Source: Lentimicrobiaceae bacterium
GTDB lineage: Bacteria > Bacteroidota > Bacteroidia > Bacteroidales > WCHB1-69
NCBI GenBank assembly: GCA_009787485.1
Contig: WQWP01000003.1
Location: 1 to 42,075 of the forward strand
Direction: 5' to 3'
DNA length: 42,075 nucleotides
Both the position numbers and the translations under genes were made by a program. Position 1 is the stretch's first letter. The number at the start of each line of letters is the position of its first letter. The notes beneath the pieces were generated by a model. It was not told where the DNA came from. It searched no databases and saw nothing but the letters and a program-made list of their open reading frames with translations. Positions 15,201 to 22,766 of the stretch are shown one piece after another.

Positions 15201-18200
15201 ACCATAGCCTGATGAGAGAGCGTGATGGCTACAAGTGGTGGCACCGGTGCGTTAAAATCGCCCAGTGTGGTTAAAAATGCAGCGAAAGGAGGAGTGGATG
15301 AAGCCGTGGTATATACGAACGGAGAGGTTTCGCCTCTAAACGGAACAGGCGCAACGAACTCTGTTTGAGGAGTAAATGTCATGGTTCCTGCCGGAGCGTG
15401 TCTTTGCGCAAGACTGTTTGAAGCGTTATTTTGTTCTAATGCCAATCTATCCGCCATTACTTGCAGTTCGCTTTCCGGATCTACTTTAGGCGCTGCTGTT
15501 GTAAATTCAACAGGATCTTCAGTTCCTTTTCCTTTACCGGCAACGTTCCATGTTAATATCGCGCTGCAATCGTTGTCCACGCGGTCGTAATCTACTGTAA
15601 AATTAACGATCGGAAGCGCTTCACACTCATTTCCTTCAACGCAAATTGGTTTTGAAACTTCCACCGGCAGCGATTGGTCGCCTGTTTCGCAAGCCACAGT
15701 TACCGACCAGGTGTGAGGTACATTGTTGTTGAAAGATGCGGTATAAGTAGTGCCTTCGTGATTTGCAACAAGAAGTGCGCCGTCTAAATATATATTGTAG
15801 GTAACATCTCCGGGGGTAGGACCATCAGGACTGGTTATTAAAACATCATCAATAAATGCGTCATCGCCATCCCACTCATAAGTAAAGTCATGGAATCCCA
15901 AATAGTAGGTTCCGCTTGTTGTAGGTGTAAAAGTGTAAGTAATTTGCGTCCAATTGGCAAAGTATACATTGAGATTTTTATACACTTCCACACCGCTATT
16001 CATTGCTGAAATGGTTGGATTTTGGGCTATTTTTACTTCAAAGCGATTTCCATCACCGGCATTATATCCCATCAGCGCCCAAAAACTTATTGTATAGGGA
16101 ACACCTTGTGTTAGAGCAACACCGGGGCTAAACATCCACGCATCTTTATCAGCTTCGTCATCCCACCAGCAAGCAGCTGCTTGGTCTCCGGTATATGCTT
16201 GCCAATCATCAACAAACCACCACCAGCCATCGCCAACAGATGTTTCTGTCCAGCCGTCCGGCAAATCAAAAACATCAGCATCTTCAAATCCTTCCGAAAG
16301 AAGAATGCCTTTAGAATAATTAGGAGCTAAGCCGGGTGTATTGTTACGTTCAGCTCTTTTTTGAAGTATCGTTTCTTTTTTTACCGATTTTTCTTTTTCG
16401 CTTTTCTCAACCCGAATATAATCAGGGTTTGTGGCGCCTTTTCCTTTCGCCGGCGCCGTCCACGACAATGTTGCAGAATTACATGCATTGTTGTAAGCAA
16501 CGGTTAAACCTGTTGCGGGGTCGCAATCGCCTGATGGCGGTTGGCAAATTGGTTTTGCTACTGTTACCGGATCTGATTCGCCGCCATCTTCGCAAACTAC
16601 TTTCACCGACCATGTATGAGGTACATTGTTTTCGAAAGTTGCGGTATAATTAGTGGCTGCAGTTGTGGTAAGTAGTGTACTGCCTCTATATACATTATAT
16701 GTAACATTTCCGGGGGCAGTTCCACCTGTTATTTGTGCATATCCGTTTCCTGAGGGGTCTGGGTTCGCCACAAAGTTAGGTTCGCCGAATTTGATGGTAA
16801 TTCCGTTTGTAACTCCATCAATATTTCCGGAGCCTGCGCCGCCGCCGCCGCCCCAATGTCCTGCGCCGCCGCCATACCAGCCGCCGCCGCCGGCACAACC
16901 GCCTAAACTACCATTATAACCGCCGCCAGTTCCAAAACCGCTGGGGGGTACATTATAACTGAGCATCTGTGTGGCACCTGCGCCACCGGCTGTTTGTGTG
17001 CCACCTTGTCCGAGATTTGCTGGTGCTCTGGAAGAAGTACCGTCGCCGCCGGTTAAACCGCCGCCGGCGCCACCATGACTGTTTACATATGAATTGTAAC
17101 CGTCGGCGCCACCGCCACCGCCGCCAACAATGATTCTGTTGGCATAAGTGTCGTTTTGGGTGGTTCTTATATCTGTTCCGCCGCCGCCGGTACCTCCGTC
17201 GTTACCGGCAGAAAATGTTCCTGTAATAACGCCGCCACCGTTCCAGCCGCCTGCAGCCGTTCCGGGTCCTGTAGAAGTACCTCCCTTTCCGCCAACATAA
17301 ACATAATAGGTTGTGGGCGCTGTAACATTAATCGTTCCTTTTGAGTATCCTCCCTTACCTCCTGATCCATGTTTGGCATTTCCGCCATCGGCGCCCCAAA
17401 CTTCAATTTCGTAAGTTCCGGGTTGCAGCTCTACGGGTTGCGGTGCGCCTGTGTAGGAGAAAATTTGGGTGTTCGTGCTTTTGCCGGCCGGGGCTGTCCA
17501 CGACAATGTCGCAGAATTACAGTTTAAGTTGTAATTAACAGCTAAGTTTGTTGCGGGGTTGCACTCGCCGGGCTCATCTCCACCTTCACAGAAATTGAAT
17601 TTTATATTCGGACGGTTGGTGAGTCTTGTTCCGGTACCCGGGGCTGTTGGATCATAAACACTGCCATCTCTTCTTGCGTGTATGGTTTTTTCCCCACTGG
17701 TAGCTGTTCCGTTCCAAAGCGGGGTGGTAGTGCTGCCTATATAAGCGTTAATTCCATTTTTAAAGTTTACAGCTACTACAACATTATTGCCACTATAAAC
17801 AAATGGAACATCAAGTTCAATATATATCCAACCTGCTTCACATACCACAGGCCCGTTATATACTAATTCCATATCAGCCGGCAACACCCAATCGGTAGTG
17901 GAGGCAAAAGTGGTCTTGGTGGTATTTCCCAAATAAATATCCACATTGGGGAAAGTAAAAGGCGTATGAATATATTGGAAGTTGAGCGCTGTGATTTCAC
18001 CTGAACTGCCATATCCAATCTCCGCAGCATCATATATTTGTTGCGCGTATGAAAAATAGTTGAACGATCCTATTGGAGCTGCAGGCATTCCTACTGTTCC
18101 TTCGCCCACTTGATAGGGCACTTCGGTTTCTTGACAGGTATGATATTTGCAGGGCTCCATAGTTGCGCTCATGGGGTCAGATTCGCCCTGTTCGCAAACC

Positions 18201-20896
18201 ATCGTAACGGCATAAGTATATCCTAAATAAGGATCTGCTGCTTTGTCTCTCCAGTGGAGTTGTTGCGTACCGGCTTTTATAAGACCACCATCGCGGTAAA
18301 CATTATATTCGGTAGGGATATATCCCACACCGGTTCCGTTTATCACAAATACAAGTTCAAATTGATTGCCGGTGGTGCCATCTACGCAACGTTGCCAATC
18401 CGCACCCACTCTTTGAACGCCATTTCCGTTTTCCTCAATGCCCAACACGGTAACAGGAGGAATCCATGGGCCTGAAGCCAAAGAGCCTGAAAACATCATC
18501 TCAATCCAATAAACGCCTCTTTGCAATGTTAATCCGTCAATATCAGCCACCACTTTCATCAATCTGCGATCTGTGTTGGTAAGAGCGGCTAATGTAGTTC
18601 TATTAACATTAGAATACTCGGTACTAATCATACGATTGGTCGTCATATCCCCCCAAATTATCGTTCCGCCTTCCATGGGGGAGGCGTCCCAAATTCTTAC
18701 AAATACGGCGGTAATCGTAGAGGTAGTAGAAGGCGCCGAAGTTTGATACACGTAGAAATCAACGGTTTCAATGGTTGACTCTCCACTAAAGATAAAGTCG
18801 TCTGCTACTGAATAATTACTCGTAGAGCTTGCATTCATACCATAAGTGGTGCTATACGGATCGTTTATAGCACTCGCATCTGCGCCTGCTGCACCTGCTC
18901 CCGGGTGTGTAATGAATGGGCCATTGTCGTAAAGAACGCCACTTCTTGGGTTGCTATATCTCGGATGTTCCGGCGTTACGATATTCAAATTTGCTAATTC
19001 TTCTTTAGAAAGTTTTTCTGCTCTGTCTTGGCTCAACGGGTCAACATTTACCGGAATAGACGGAGTGGTTTTCATTGGGTTTGTATAAATATTAATACCT
19101 CCGCGTCCTGTGGGAGGTGCCCACCTGGGCACAAAGTTACCGTCGTCGCAAACAACGGCGAAGTTTTGTACAGGGGGACAATCGCCTCCGCTTGTAGCTT
19201 GGAAATTAGCCGTATAAGTAGCGTCAACAGTAGCATTAAAAGTAAGCGGGTTGGCAGTAGAGCCGCCCGGAGTCCAACTTGCAAAGGTATAGCCTAAGTT
19301 GTCACTTGCGGTTAAAGTAACGGGCGCACCTACGGCATACGTGCCGCCACCGGTAACTGTGCCTGCACCTATAGGGTTAACGGCGGTGGTAATGGTTACG
19401 TTGTTGGCAGCTTCTGCTACCGTTCCAACAATATTCATATTACCGGTAATGTTTTGACCACCCAGTGTGTACCAGCTTGTACCGATGGCAAAATGCCCAC
19501 CATTGGCATTCCCCGGAGTGTTTACAGAATATGAAAGGGGATAAACACTTGCTGTAGAAACGGTATTTACAGTGTAACCAATAAAAGTATTGGTGCTTTG
19601 TAAGTTATAAGGAGTAGTTAATATTATTGTATTCCATCCATTCACAGTGGGCGTGAAAGGCTGCGTATATAAGTTAGCGCCTGTAGTTGAACTTCTTACC
19701 CAAATAGAACAATCTGTGAGATCTGATGGATCTGCAGAAAGATAAACGTCTAAAGCTGTAAGTTGTTTTCCAACAAAGGGCGTCATAGCAGCTGCGAGAT
19801 AACCTATAGTAGCGTGACAGGCAGATGGATTCACTGTTGCTCCGTACGATCCATTGTTATTATATGTACAATATCCCATAGGTTGTATTGCGTATATTTT
19901 TTGTGTTAACGGGTCAGAAATATCATTTCCGGCAACTGCATCGCCTGAAAGAATAACTTTTCCTTTTACTGTGAGATCACCTGCAGTAGTAGGCGTATAT
20001 GTAACATTAACATTTGTAAAAGCGCCTGGCGCCAAAGCAGTAGTAACCGGTGTTGAGCCTATAACAGCATTGGCGGCGTCGAGGAGTTGAACCGTATAAT
20101 TACTTTGTGATGCTGTGCCCGTATTCCATACCGTAACGGCATAAGTAGTTTGGGTGCCTACCCATTTTAGCGCCGGAGAAGCTACGATAGAAGCAGCAAG
20201 GTCGTTGGTGGGTAATGCGGGTGCGCCTGAAACGTAGCCTTCAATTACCAAATTACCTGCCGTAGTAAAGACATTCCAATTAGCTCCTACTCCATTAGTA
20301 TTTGGAACAGTGGCTCCAATAATGTAATTTGCTCCACCCGCTTTGTAGGTATCTCCTGTTGTGGTAAGAGGCATAGGGCGAATTTCGTTAGTCGTTCCTG
20401 AAGTAGTAATATGCGTTACTGAAAAACCAAGAACCAAACCATTTGTAGTTAGCGTGTATGGAGTTGTTAGTATAACATCATTCCATGCGCCCGGTGCTAC
20501 CGTACAACTTTGCTCATAGAGAATAGCGCCCGAAAGTGAATTTTTTATCCAAACTTTTCCACTGCTGGGTACTAAACTGAGATTTTGTGAAGCTGCCGGA
20601 AAGTAAAAGCTGATTTGATCCAGCACACCTCCCACATAGTTGTACATTTGTTGGGAAGTAAAAGAAATACAACCATGAGAATAAAAAGTACCCACACCAA
20701 AATTGGCGTTACCTAATCCGGCAAAAGTGGTACCGGCATAGTACTTTAAAACATAATCCGCTCTCGAAACATTTTGCTCCGGAAGGATTTGTTCTTTTCC
20801 CATTGTTACATGATTTTTTGGCACAAGGTTCTGTGCACTCAGATAGCTCACACTTGCCATGAAGATGAGAGCTAAGAAAAAGATAATTTTTTTCAT
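9245..20896 (-). CDS. Giant T9SS-exported mosaic adhesin-like protein
   Basis: 3883 aa from the ATG at 20896. The track's TTG start at 20983 overlaps the -7 box, and only the ATG gives a clean signal peptide (MKKIIFFLALIFMASVSYLS). Approximate domains: CARDB-like (225-340), divergent InlB-B-like (520-585), an Fn3-like half with a guest domain (590-930), a glycine-rich domain (1150-1385, EVWGADGG, VGGGGGGADGYNS), cleaved-adhesin-like domains (1535-1685, 2519-2672, 3472-3659), a propeller-like repeat region (1855-2085), CARDB-like (2675-2779), two CarboxypepD_reg-like domains (2974-3127), and a C-terminal type A sorting domain (FGLFPNPATDKVTV). Likely role: surface adhesion or matrix. Confidence 0.9.
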   Translation of the reverse strand: MKKIIFFLALIFMASVSYLSAQNLVPKNHVTMGKEQILPEQNVSRADYVLKYYAGTTFAGLGNANFGVGTFYSHGCISFTSQQMYNYVGGVLDQISFYFPAASQNLSLVPSSGKVWIKNSLSGAILYEQSCTVAPGAWNDVILTTPYTLTTNGLVLGFSVTHITTSGTTNEIRPMPLTTTGDTYKAGGANYIIGATVPNTNGVGANWNVFTTAGNLVIEGYVSGAPALPTNDLAASIVASPALKWVGTQTTYAVTVWNTGTASQSNYTVQLLDAANAVIGSTPVTTALAPGAFTNVNVTYTPTTAGDLTVKGKVILSGDAVAGNDISDPLTQKIYAIQPMGYCTYNNNGSYGATVNPSACHATIGYLAAAMTPFVGKQLTALDVYLSADPSDLTDCSIWVRSSTTGANLYTQPFTPTVNGWNTIILTTPYNLQSTNTFIGYTVNTVSTASVYPLSYSVNTPGNANGGHFAIGTSWYTLGGQNITGNMNIVGTVAEAANNVTITTAVNPIGAGTVTGGGTYAVGAPVTLTASDNLGYTFASWTPGGSTANPLTFNATVDATYTANFQATSGGDCPPVQNFAVVCDDGNFVPRWAPPTGRGGINIYTNPMKTTPSIPVNVDPLSQDRAEKLSKEELANLNIVTPEHPRYSNPRSGVLYDNGPFITHPGAGAAGADASAINDPYSTTYGMNASSTSNYSVADDFIFSGESTIETVDFYVYQTSAPSTTSTITAVFVRIWDASPMEGGTIIWGDMTTNRMISTEYSNVNRTTLAALTNTDRRLMKVVADIDGLTLQRGVYWIEMMFSGSLASGPWIPPVTVLGIEENGNGVQRVGADWQRCVDGTTGNQFELVFVINGTGVGYIPTEYNVYRDGGLIKAGTQQLHWRDKAADPYLGYTYAVTMVCEQGESDPMSATMEPCKYHTCQETEVPYQVGEGTVGMPAAPIGSFNYFSYAQQIYDAAEIGYGSSGEITALNFQYIHTPFTFPNVDIYLGNTTKTTFASTTDWVLPADMELVYNGPVVCEAGWIYIELDVPFVYSGNNVVVAVNFKNGINAYIGSTTTPLWNGTATSGEKTIHARRDGSVYDPTAPGTGTRLTNRPNIKFNFCEGGDEPGECNPATNLAVNYNLNCNSATLSWTAPAGKSTNTQIFSYTGAPQPVELQPGTYEIEVWGADGGNAKHGSGGKGGYSKGTINVTAPTTYYVYVGGKGGTSTGPGTAAGGWNGGGVITGTFSAGNDGGTGGGGTDIRTTQNDTYANRIIVGGGGGGADGYNSYVNSHGGAGGGLTGGDGTSSRAPANLGQGGTQTAGGAGATQMLSYNVPPSGFGTGGGYNGSLGGCAGGGGWYGGGAGHWGGGGGAGSGNIDGVTNGITIKFGEPNFVANPDPSGNGYAQITGGTAPGNVTYNVYRGSTLLTTTAATNYTATFENNVPHTWSVKVVCEDGGESDPVTVAKPICQPPSGDCDPATGLTVAYNNACNSATLSWTAPAKGKGATNPDYIRVEKSEKEKSVKKETILQKRAERNNTPGLAPNYSKGILLSEGFEDADVFDLPDGWTETSVGDGWWWFVDDWQAYTGDQAAACWWDDEADKDAWMFSPGVALTQGVPYTISFWALMGYNAGDGNRFEVKIAQNPTISAMNSGVEVYKNLNVYFANWTQITYTFTPTTSGTYYLGFHDFTYEWDGDDAFIDDVLITSPDGPTPGDVTYNIYLDGALLVANHEGTTYTASFNNNVPHTWSVTVACETGDQSLPVEVSKPICVEGNECEALPIVNFTVDYDRVDNDCSAILTWNVAGKGKGTEDPVEFTTAAPKVDPESELQVMADRLALEQNNASNSLAQRHAPAGTMTFTPQTEFVAPVPFRGETSPFVYTTASSTPPFAAFLTTLGDFNAPVPPLVAITLSHQAMVYDPADGQIGIVTCTSSAPYVNSYRKMDPETGATVIINSNNAQVPDCISMALNPVTGIAYATEFPEPSARFGTIDLATGIFTQISTTDAVRYIAIDVDGTCYALNLSVTQSTFGTLNLTTGAFTQISTYPAGNWIQDINIDPETGILYHAFRSPDLPTNTTQWRTINKATGAFTILGTFPAERSVESFVIAGAGKDPCPAISGLTATQAPGQSVNLTWTAASGTPTGYEVRFNGTLLETVNTTSFTHSFAPSGQHSYCVRAIYPPSQDCGPQSVCQSITVTEDMGECEGLVVPSGTTTGLGSPIYTTYNNAYTQTIYNESEIGDAVGALISGVAFGYRTTGVNAVKTIPVAVYIGTTTKSEFGTPVTASEFIPLSELTLMYSGTVTFNAADQWTSIDFEEPFEYDGGNLVIAINQTMGTGWFSSSWAGGTLTQYKTIYAYDDYNQINPAAPAGSMTRTQFRANLRLRVCPGSDLEYMVYRNGDHIATTKKKSYIDNDFDPWVGGHTWCVKSICPDGQESELVCETIDLPCVFVPDCDPAVIAVTRVAGGNRISWTNEPGVTGRIYRDGAIIMTGATSPYVDPLGPIYAACYKVELLCPNDFYTGMSNEVCLPSEPYTIPYFCDFETQAVFNEWTVIDLNGGNTWTRTTPTTTPPNNGLAQYTWHSTLPANDWMISPPIMVPAAGEYRLTFKYGTNSTSYLERLRVTWGASNTVAAQTNVIHDYTAISGTGGNMLNAEFVVVLPAGILHLGYYCYSIANQFNLYVDEVKLEGIFDIDMEAISIAGPNPTVGNSYDYTITVKNKGINPVTNFKLQVLTEDNELLGESEITTFLAPEAVGQYTVPVDAFTAAHVGILNIKGYVDFESDMFLGNNTTPLFPITVSPEGTVIIEIGDPNATNNSGRVPYNLYYRKSLSQSIYFPHEFGTNGGIINNIAYQASIDHTGTNLQSVRIRVWIGEVDNLDNLNAGWVDPNIFTEVYDGIRSFPTGKYTFNIPLATPYEYNGKILVIYSQRYDSGYGNSTDGFKCTPLAGRSRMLYKDDAGGAEFDLLNPTGNGGTLDLTQGLPNAGFTFNMQGMGSLSGVVSDDQGAPIEGVKVQITGTALYAMTNADGFYRFLYLKPGNYAIEANLCGAIATANVTIYANMSTVRNFSLHTRVVFGTVKAADGQTFINGATLKLEGGCNTYETESGPELGLFEFPFVFDGPYTIYAEAEGFQPYTATIDIIGNTNLPIILLEIPEEPRNVEANYFEDCYAEVTWGTPALPTKEFRYDSGINDQQIGFPEVGTRESVIGSVHRESTTLFSMSWYSTTNVVQPAYDLWVLGLTNNIPDRNKVIFKVLNIPNTPLQWCEYEFPEPVACPDGFFIGVSPSNGGFTSVGTDAPNAEWPFVTDGNYYSLSAVYPFSPFGESSIFKNCMIRAIGTDGGKFGYVANKGASRSANIEEGSMQTTLAKGPAIISTPSEGPVVTDDSKLRGGEKALGPIGYKLWRLVKGEENNQAAWVTLTNNPVTDLRFVDYSWNTAAPGMYRYAVRTCYHGGVVSDPAFSNVLDKLTEPVRLEIDVDGCSALFTWNNEIQFTPFYDDMESYQNFIIADIGDYILIDVDGANTFSHTQANWPNATVPKSYMVFNPSQTALSADADAQPHSGNKYLTTWSSDNAGYWQDDWLILPKMKIAAGVYLKFWAKSYRTNAGVYQLERFKVGVSTTDPVPAAFTFIQDDAYISAPENTWTEYSFDLTAYAGQDVYLAINVVSVDSWFFMLDDISVDFPGKGSDSKTFLGYNVYLDGKFVTQTTETEYTFTGVLKGDHVAGVTSVFACGESTMATIPFTITDPACGLYKVTFEVTDMEGNPIPDAFIEFNGEPIEGNVVEDLPPGTYPWVVSALSYVTQTGNVIVADKDMIVPVKLPLGINDYDLTFGLFPNPATDKVTVKRTATAPATIEVYNAMGMHIAKYETDEAIFDINITTLSAGTYFIRVIEGDRTGVKSFVKK

Positions 20897-20980
20897 AATG
20901 AATAAATTTTGGTTAATAATTATTTTGGTTTGATTTTTATGTGATTTTTTAGTTAGCTTCTTTATTATATAATTAGCCTG

Positions 20981-20988
20981 CAAAAATA
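20981..20988 (-). promoter_or_regulatory. -7 promoter box of the giant gene
   Basis: The minus strand reads TATTTTTG followed by CAGG. It gives a 5' UTR of about 75-80 nt and excludes the upstream TTG start. The rest of the divergent 368-bp gap (20897-21264) shows only this box and the one at 21222. Confidence 0.6.
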
Positions 20989-21221
20989 CATTTTTTCATA
21001 TATTAACTATTGATTGTTGATTTTTTTGTTATTTGTGGATATTTTTTTTGAGGGTAAAGATTGAGCCCAAAGTAAAATTGAACCGGAGAAGTCGAAAAAA
21101 TGCCTAATCCCGAAGAAAAAATGCAAATTGCAGATAAAAACTGCTTATTTTTCGTGTTTTTTAACATATTGATTATTAGTAAAATAATTTATTGAAATTG
21201 ATTTTTGAACGATTCTTTTTA

Positions 21222-21229
21222 TATTTTTG
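21222..21229 (+). promoter_or_regulatory. -7 promoter box of the PD-(D/E)XK-like gene
   Basis: TATTTTTG followed by CCGCG, with TTG at 21198-21200 as a possible -33 element 21 bp upstream. Confidence 0.55.
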
Positions 21230-21264
21230 CCGCGTTAATGAAATATTATAAAAATATTAAATGT

Positions 21265-21888
21265 ATGAAAAATCAAAATCCAATCCCTCCAGCCCCAACT
21301 TTTGAAAGTACATGGGCATCGTCACGAAAAGCCAAATGGCAAATGCTAAAAGCCGAACAGCAAATGAAAGAAGCAAACCGCCGAATGAAAGAGCAAATGC
21401 AAGAGCAAATGCAAGAGACCGGCCTCAAAATGCAAGAGACCGACCGCCGAATGAAAGAACTGCAAAAATTAATGGGCTCCTGGTCCACCAATCACGGCTC
21501 ATTTGCTGAAGAGTATTTTTTCAATGCTTTTGAAAACGGCAAGCAAGATTTTTTCGGAGAGCATTTCAATAAAATTAGAAAAAAGGTAAAATATGTGGAG
21601 TTAAATCTTGAGGATGAATACGATATTGTACTGTATAATGACAATTCCGTAGCCATTATCGAAGTAAAATACAAAGCGCATGAGAATGATATACCCTCTG
21701 TGTTAAAAAAAGCAGAGACATTTAGAATATTATGCCCCAGCTACAAAGATTTTAAAATTTACCTCGGTTTCGCTTCCATGAGTTTTTATGAGGAATTAGA
21801 GCAGGAATGTATCAAACAAGGCATTGCCGTAATAAAACAAGTGGGCGATACGGTGGTGATTAATGATAGTCATTTGCGGGTTTTTTAA
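21265..21888 (+). CDS. Coiled-coil protein with PD-(D/E)XK-like domain
   Basis: 207 aa from the ATG at 21265 (MKNQNPIPPAP). The track start at 21205 is a TTG upstream of the -7 box. Residues about 18-70 form a Gln/Met/Lys-rich coiled coil with recurring MKEQMQEQ- and METDRRMKE-like units. The rest resembles the restriction-endonuclease fold: DEYDIVLYNDNSVAIIEVKY contains the D...ExK signature. Similar proteins (DUF3782-like) are common in Bacteroidota and cyanobacteria, often in many copies and of unproven function. No partner gene lies beside it. Confidence 0.75.
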   Translation: MKNQNPIPPAPTFESTWASSRKAKWQMLKAEQQMKEANRRMKEQMQEQMQETGLKMQETDRRMKELQKLMGSWSTNHGSFAEEYFFNAFENGKQDFFGEHFNKIRKKVKYVELNLEDEYDIVLYNDNSVAIIEVKYKAHENDIPSVLKKAETFRILCPSYKDFKIYLGFASMSFYEELEQECIKQGIAVIKQVGDTVVINDSHLRVF

Positions 21889-22017
21889 TAAATCAAGGCA
21901 AAATCTTATTTTAAACTGCTAATATTAAGTATTTTACAATTTGTTTTTAGAAAAAAAGGTAACTCAGGTTTTTCTAAGCAAAAAAAGTATATTTTCGCCG
22001 CCTCATTCAGCAGAAAC

Positions 22018-22092
22018 GCCGCGTTCGTCTAGCTGGCCCAGGACATCAGGTTTTCATCCTGAAGATCAGGGGTTCGAATCCCCTACGCGGTA
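22018..22092 (+). tRNA. tRNA-Glu (TTC)
   Basis: The acceptor GCCGCGT/ACGCGGT has a G1-T72 wobble. The D arm is GTCT/GGAC, the anticodon loop TTTTCAT with anticodon TTC, and the T arm AGGGG-TTCGAAT-CCCCT. CCA is not encoded. A -7-like TATTTTCG lies about 25 bp upstream. Confidence 0.92.
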
Positions 22093-22103
22093 CAAAATGA
22101 AAA

Positions 22104-22138
22104 GCCAATTATTTACAAATGAAATAGTTGGCATTTTT
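22104..22138 (+). terminator. Terminator of tRNA-Glu
   Basis: GCCAATTATTT (22104-22114) pairs with AAATAGTTGGC (22122-22132), 11 pairs including one G-T, followed by TTTTT. Confidence 0.8.
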
Positions 22139-22198
22139 GTTTTTATGGTTTTGGCACGTATTTGGCATTTTATCCGTTTTTGCTTTAGATTTTAATAA

Positions 22199-22236
22199 AA
22201 AAGAGAAAACCGGAGCAAACTTAATTACCCCGGTTT
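22199..22236 (-). terminator. Terminator of rpmG-DUF4295
   Basis: On the minus strand AAACCGG and CCGGTTT enclose a 16-nt loop and run into TTCTCTTTTTT. It lies 22 bp after the DUF4295 stop codon. Confidence 0.7.
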
Positions 22237-22258
22237 CCCACAACCATGAAAACAAATA

Positions 22259-22414
22259 TTACTTTTTAGCTAAAAAGTCTTTTACACTGTCGGTTTCCAT
22301 AACCGCTTCTTTGAACGTGTAAGCTCCGGTTTTCGGAGAGCGTTCCATTTTGATTACGCGGGTGTAAGTTACTCCACCGGCTCTTTTTAATGTTGCAACT
22401 GTCTTCTTTGCCAT
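22259..22414 (-). CDS. DUF4295 small basic protein
   Basis: 51 aa, too short for the ORF track: starts MAKKTVATLKRAGGVTYTRV and ends SVKDFLAKK. It is a basic protein typical of Bacteroidota, where it is normally encoded next to rpmG and probably associates with the ribosome. Here it follows rpmG by 8 nt, and the terminator lies just after it. It has no other recognisable motif. Confidence 0.88.
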   Translation of the reverse strand: MAKKTVATLKRAGGVTYTRVIKMERSPKTGAYTFKEAVMETDSVKDFLAKK

Positions 22415-22422
22415 AACTCAAA

Positions 22423-22611
22423 CTATTTAATTTCTTTATGAACCGTTACTTTCTTTAAATAAGGATTGTATTTCTTCAATTCCAATCTCTCTGTAGTGTT
22501 TTTTCTGTTTTTGGTAGAAATGTATCTCGACATTCCGGGCACGCTGCTGGTTTTTTGCTCAGTGCATTCCAAAATAATTTGTTGTCGTGCTTCCTTGTTT
22601 TTCTTTGCCAT
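22423..22611 (-). CDS. rpmG: 50S ribosomal protein L33
   Basis: 62 aa, the normal length, from [20 protein letters not shown] to [14 protein letters not shown]. It has the L33 core [20 protein letters not shown]. Only one Cys is present, so it is the zinc-free type. It is first in a two-gene operon with DUF4295. rpmB, which usually precedes it in this phylum, is not here. Confidence 0.95.
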   Translation of the reverse strand: MAKKNKEARQQIILECTEQKTSSVPGMSRYISTKNRKNTTERLELKKYNPYLKKVTVHKEIK

Positions 22612-22657
22612 TGTGCTACTCTTTTAAAAATAAAAAGACCTTTATCAATTGTGGGCG

Positions 22658-22665
22658 CAAAAATA
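22658..22665 (-). promoter_or_regulatory. -7 promoter box of rpmG
   Basis: The minus strand reads TATTTTTG followed by CGCCC, about 47 bp before the rpmG ATG. Confidence 0.6.
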
Positions 22666-22734
22666 CACTTTTTTATATACCAAAAATCAAATGCCCTTTT
22701 TTATTCTTAAAACAACTCTAATATACTAATTTTC

Positions 22735-22766
22735 AATTCCTAATTCCTAATTCCTAATTCCTAATT
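22735..22766 (+). repeat. Short tandem repeat AATTCCT, about 4.6 copies
   Basis: Four perfect 7-bp units plus a partial one. It overlaps the TAG stop of obgE at 22761-22763, so copy number changes could alter the protein's end. Confidence 0.8.

Noticed and set aside
16653-16919. Proline-rich plus-strand ORF
   Set aside because: Complement of the glycine-rich domain of the giant protein (GGN codons read as proline).
20897-20983. Extended N-terminus of the giant protein
   Set aside because: The start would be TTG inside the -7 promoter box; the ATG at 20896 gives a normal signal peptide.
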